A stretch of DNA of 64,000 nucleotides. It comes from Cyclobacterium marinum DSM 745. Its GTDB lineage: Bacteria; Bacteroidota; Bacteroidia; Cytophagales; Cyclobacteriaceae. The notes beneath the pieces were generated by a model, which saw only the letters and a list, made by a program, of their open reading frames with translations, did no database searches and had not been told where the DNA came from. Position numbers and translations under genes: made by a program. The number at the start of each line of letters is the position of its first letter. Position 1 is the first letter of the stretch. This document shows, one piece after another, positions 63,066 through 64,000 of this stretch. Location: positions 3,392,001 to 3,456,000 of the forward strand of contig NC_015914.1 in NCBI RefSeq assembly GCF_000222485.1, in the 5' to 3' direction.

Positions 63066-64000
63066 ATGAAAAAACTTAACAAAATTAAATTTTCATTACT
63101 CGTCTTTATGATCGGGATAATGAATATTCAAGCCCAGGAACTCGCACTGGGAGATGGAAATCGGGTAGCTCACGTTGAAAAGAAAGCTTCAACAAATAAC
63201 TTAAAGGCTTTAATTAAAAAGCTGGAGCCTATGTATGAGGTTTCTATTGTCTGCAATAGTGATTTGATACATACCAAAATTGCTTATGAAGTTACTGATC
63301 AATCAAAATCAGTAGAGGAACACTTGTCCAAATTAACGGCAATCAGCAATCTAAGTTATCATAAATTGGATGAAGGCTTCTATGTAATTGCCGATAAGGA
63401 AGAAAAAGGAGCCATTAAAAATGATGCTTTACCGGTAGGCCTACCCAATAGCAATGCCAGGCAATCTGCAAAAAAAGAAGCAAACAGATCGATAAAAGCT
63501 GAGGAGGAAAGCATCTCAGGTACTGTGTCTTCCGAAAATGGAGAAACCTTACCCGGTGTAAACGTGCTTCTAAAAGGAACCAATATTGGTACAGTCACAG
63601 ACATGGATGGAAAATATTCCATCACCGTTCCAAACAGTACCGGAACCTTGGTTTTCTCTTTTATTGGTTTTTCTTCTCAGGAAATACCAATTTCAGGAAG
63701 AAACATTATCGATGTTACCATGGTAGATGAATCACAAGCTCTTGGTGAAGTTGTGGTAACAGCCTTCGGTTTAGAAAGAAAAAAGGAATCATTGGTTTAT
63801 TCCGTAACAGAGGTTAGAGGAGAAGAATTTACCAAATCCAGAGAAACCAACTTGGCTAATTCCTTGACCGGGAAAATTGCCGGTGTAAATGCAACCAGTA
63901 TGGCAAGTGGGCCTGGTAGTTCCAGTCGGGTAGTCATTCGTGGAAATGGCTCCTTAAATGGCAATAACCAACCGCTGTATGTAATCAATGGTATGCCAAT
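63066..64000 (+). CDS. SusC-family TonB-dependent transducer with STN domain, 3' end outside the window
   Basis: ATG 63066 opens a frame that runs off the right edge (about 311 codons seen). Order of domains: signal peptide (residues 1-22, ending NIQAQ), a secretin/TonB N-terminal (STN) domain at ~35-115 (NLKALIKKLEPMYEVSIVCN, SVEEHLSKLTAISNLSYHKL), a carboxypeptidase-regulatory-like domain from 149 (ISGTVSSENGETLPGVNVLL), a TonB-box-like EVVVTAFGLERKKESL, and the plug start (SRVVIRGNGSLNGNNQPLYV). The STN domain contacts FecR and makes this the signalling receptor of the sigma/FecR pair just upstream. A SusD gene is expected beyond the edge. Confidence 0.92.
   Translation, partial: MKKLNKIKFSLLVFMIGIMNIQAQELALGDGNRVAHVEKKASTNNLKALIKKLEPMYEVSIVCNSDLIHTKIAYEVTDQSKSVEEHLSKLTAISNLSYHKLDEGFYVIADKEEKGAIKNDALPVGLPNSNARQSAKKEANRSIKAEEESISGTVSSENGETLPGVNVLLKGTNIGTVTDMDGKYSITVPNSTGTLVFSFIGFSSQEIPISGRNIIDVTMVDESQALGEVVVTAFGLERKKESLVYSVTEVRGEEFTKSRETNLANSLTGKIAGVNATSMASGPGSSSRVVIRGNGSLNGNNQPLYVINGMP

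Overview
The window is chromosomal DNA from a member of the Bacteroidota, most likely a marine-type Cytophagales/Cyclobacteriaceae (Cyclobacterium/Algoriphagus-like). This is inferred from SusC/SusD pairs, ECF sigma/FecR modules, the order rplM-rpsI-rpsB-tsf and rpsU-xer-hpf, many exported proteins with twin-arginine-type leaders, a GH92 and a GH109-type enzyme, and AT-rich DNA in which rpsU carries the one strong Shine-Dalgarno I noticed. No species can be named from the sequence alone.

Region 1-6150 is an accessory, partly decayed segment that ends at a tRNA-Ser(UGA) gene. It holds an ECF sigma / one-TM anti-sigma-like / Spy-like secreted protein triad, a lipoprotein gene interrupted by an in-frame TAG, a radC remnant, an IS transposase remnant with two in-frame TAGs, and a 212-bp direct repeat whose two copies bracket an unrecognised 231-aa gene.

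Region 6300-31800 is mostly core: YihY/BrkB, a thioesterase, MltG, a Sua5/YciO/YrdC protein, WbqC and ClpC; then an exported DegT-type aminotransferase homologue beside two beta-propeller proteins; GH92 with GalE; rpsU-xer-hpf; a GT39; an exported Gfo/Idh/MocA protein; a GT2/flippase pair; a barrel protein; and the translation cluster rplM-rpsI-rpsB-tsf with a GreA-type protein.

Region 32500-46600 is accessory: an exported esterase-like hydrolase, an Nramp relative lacking both metal-site motifs, and an exported amidohydrolase; one intact DDE insertion sequence; a YfcC transporter with a DUF1801 protein; a large zinc metalloprotease; an epoxide-hydrolase-like enzyme; a deletion scar joining the N-terminal half of an AraC-type regulator to the C-terminal half of a WYL regulator; and a 21-bp minisatellite.

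Region 46860-60216 is the most coherent locus: a palindromic LacI-type operator, SusC, SusD, a GH109-type NAD-dependent glycosidase, a tandem alpha/beta-hydrolase esterase, a second exported Gfo/Idh/MocA oxidoreductase, an M19-like protein with an altered metal site, a NagB-like deaminase with altered active-site residues, and a divergent LacI regulator. I infer a polysaccharide/amino-sugar utilisation locus: import by SusCD, periplasmic de-esterification and NAD-dependent deglycosylation, then cytosolic deamination, with LacI-family control. The window closes with an ECF sigma / FecR / STN-domain SusC signalling module that runs off the edge.
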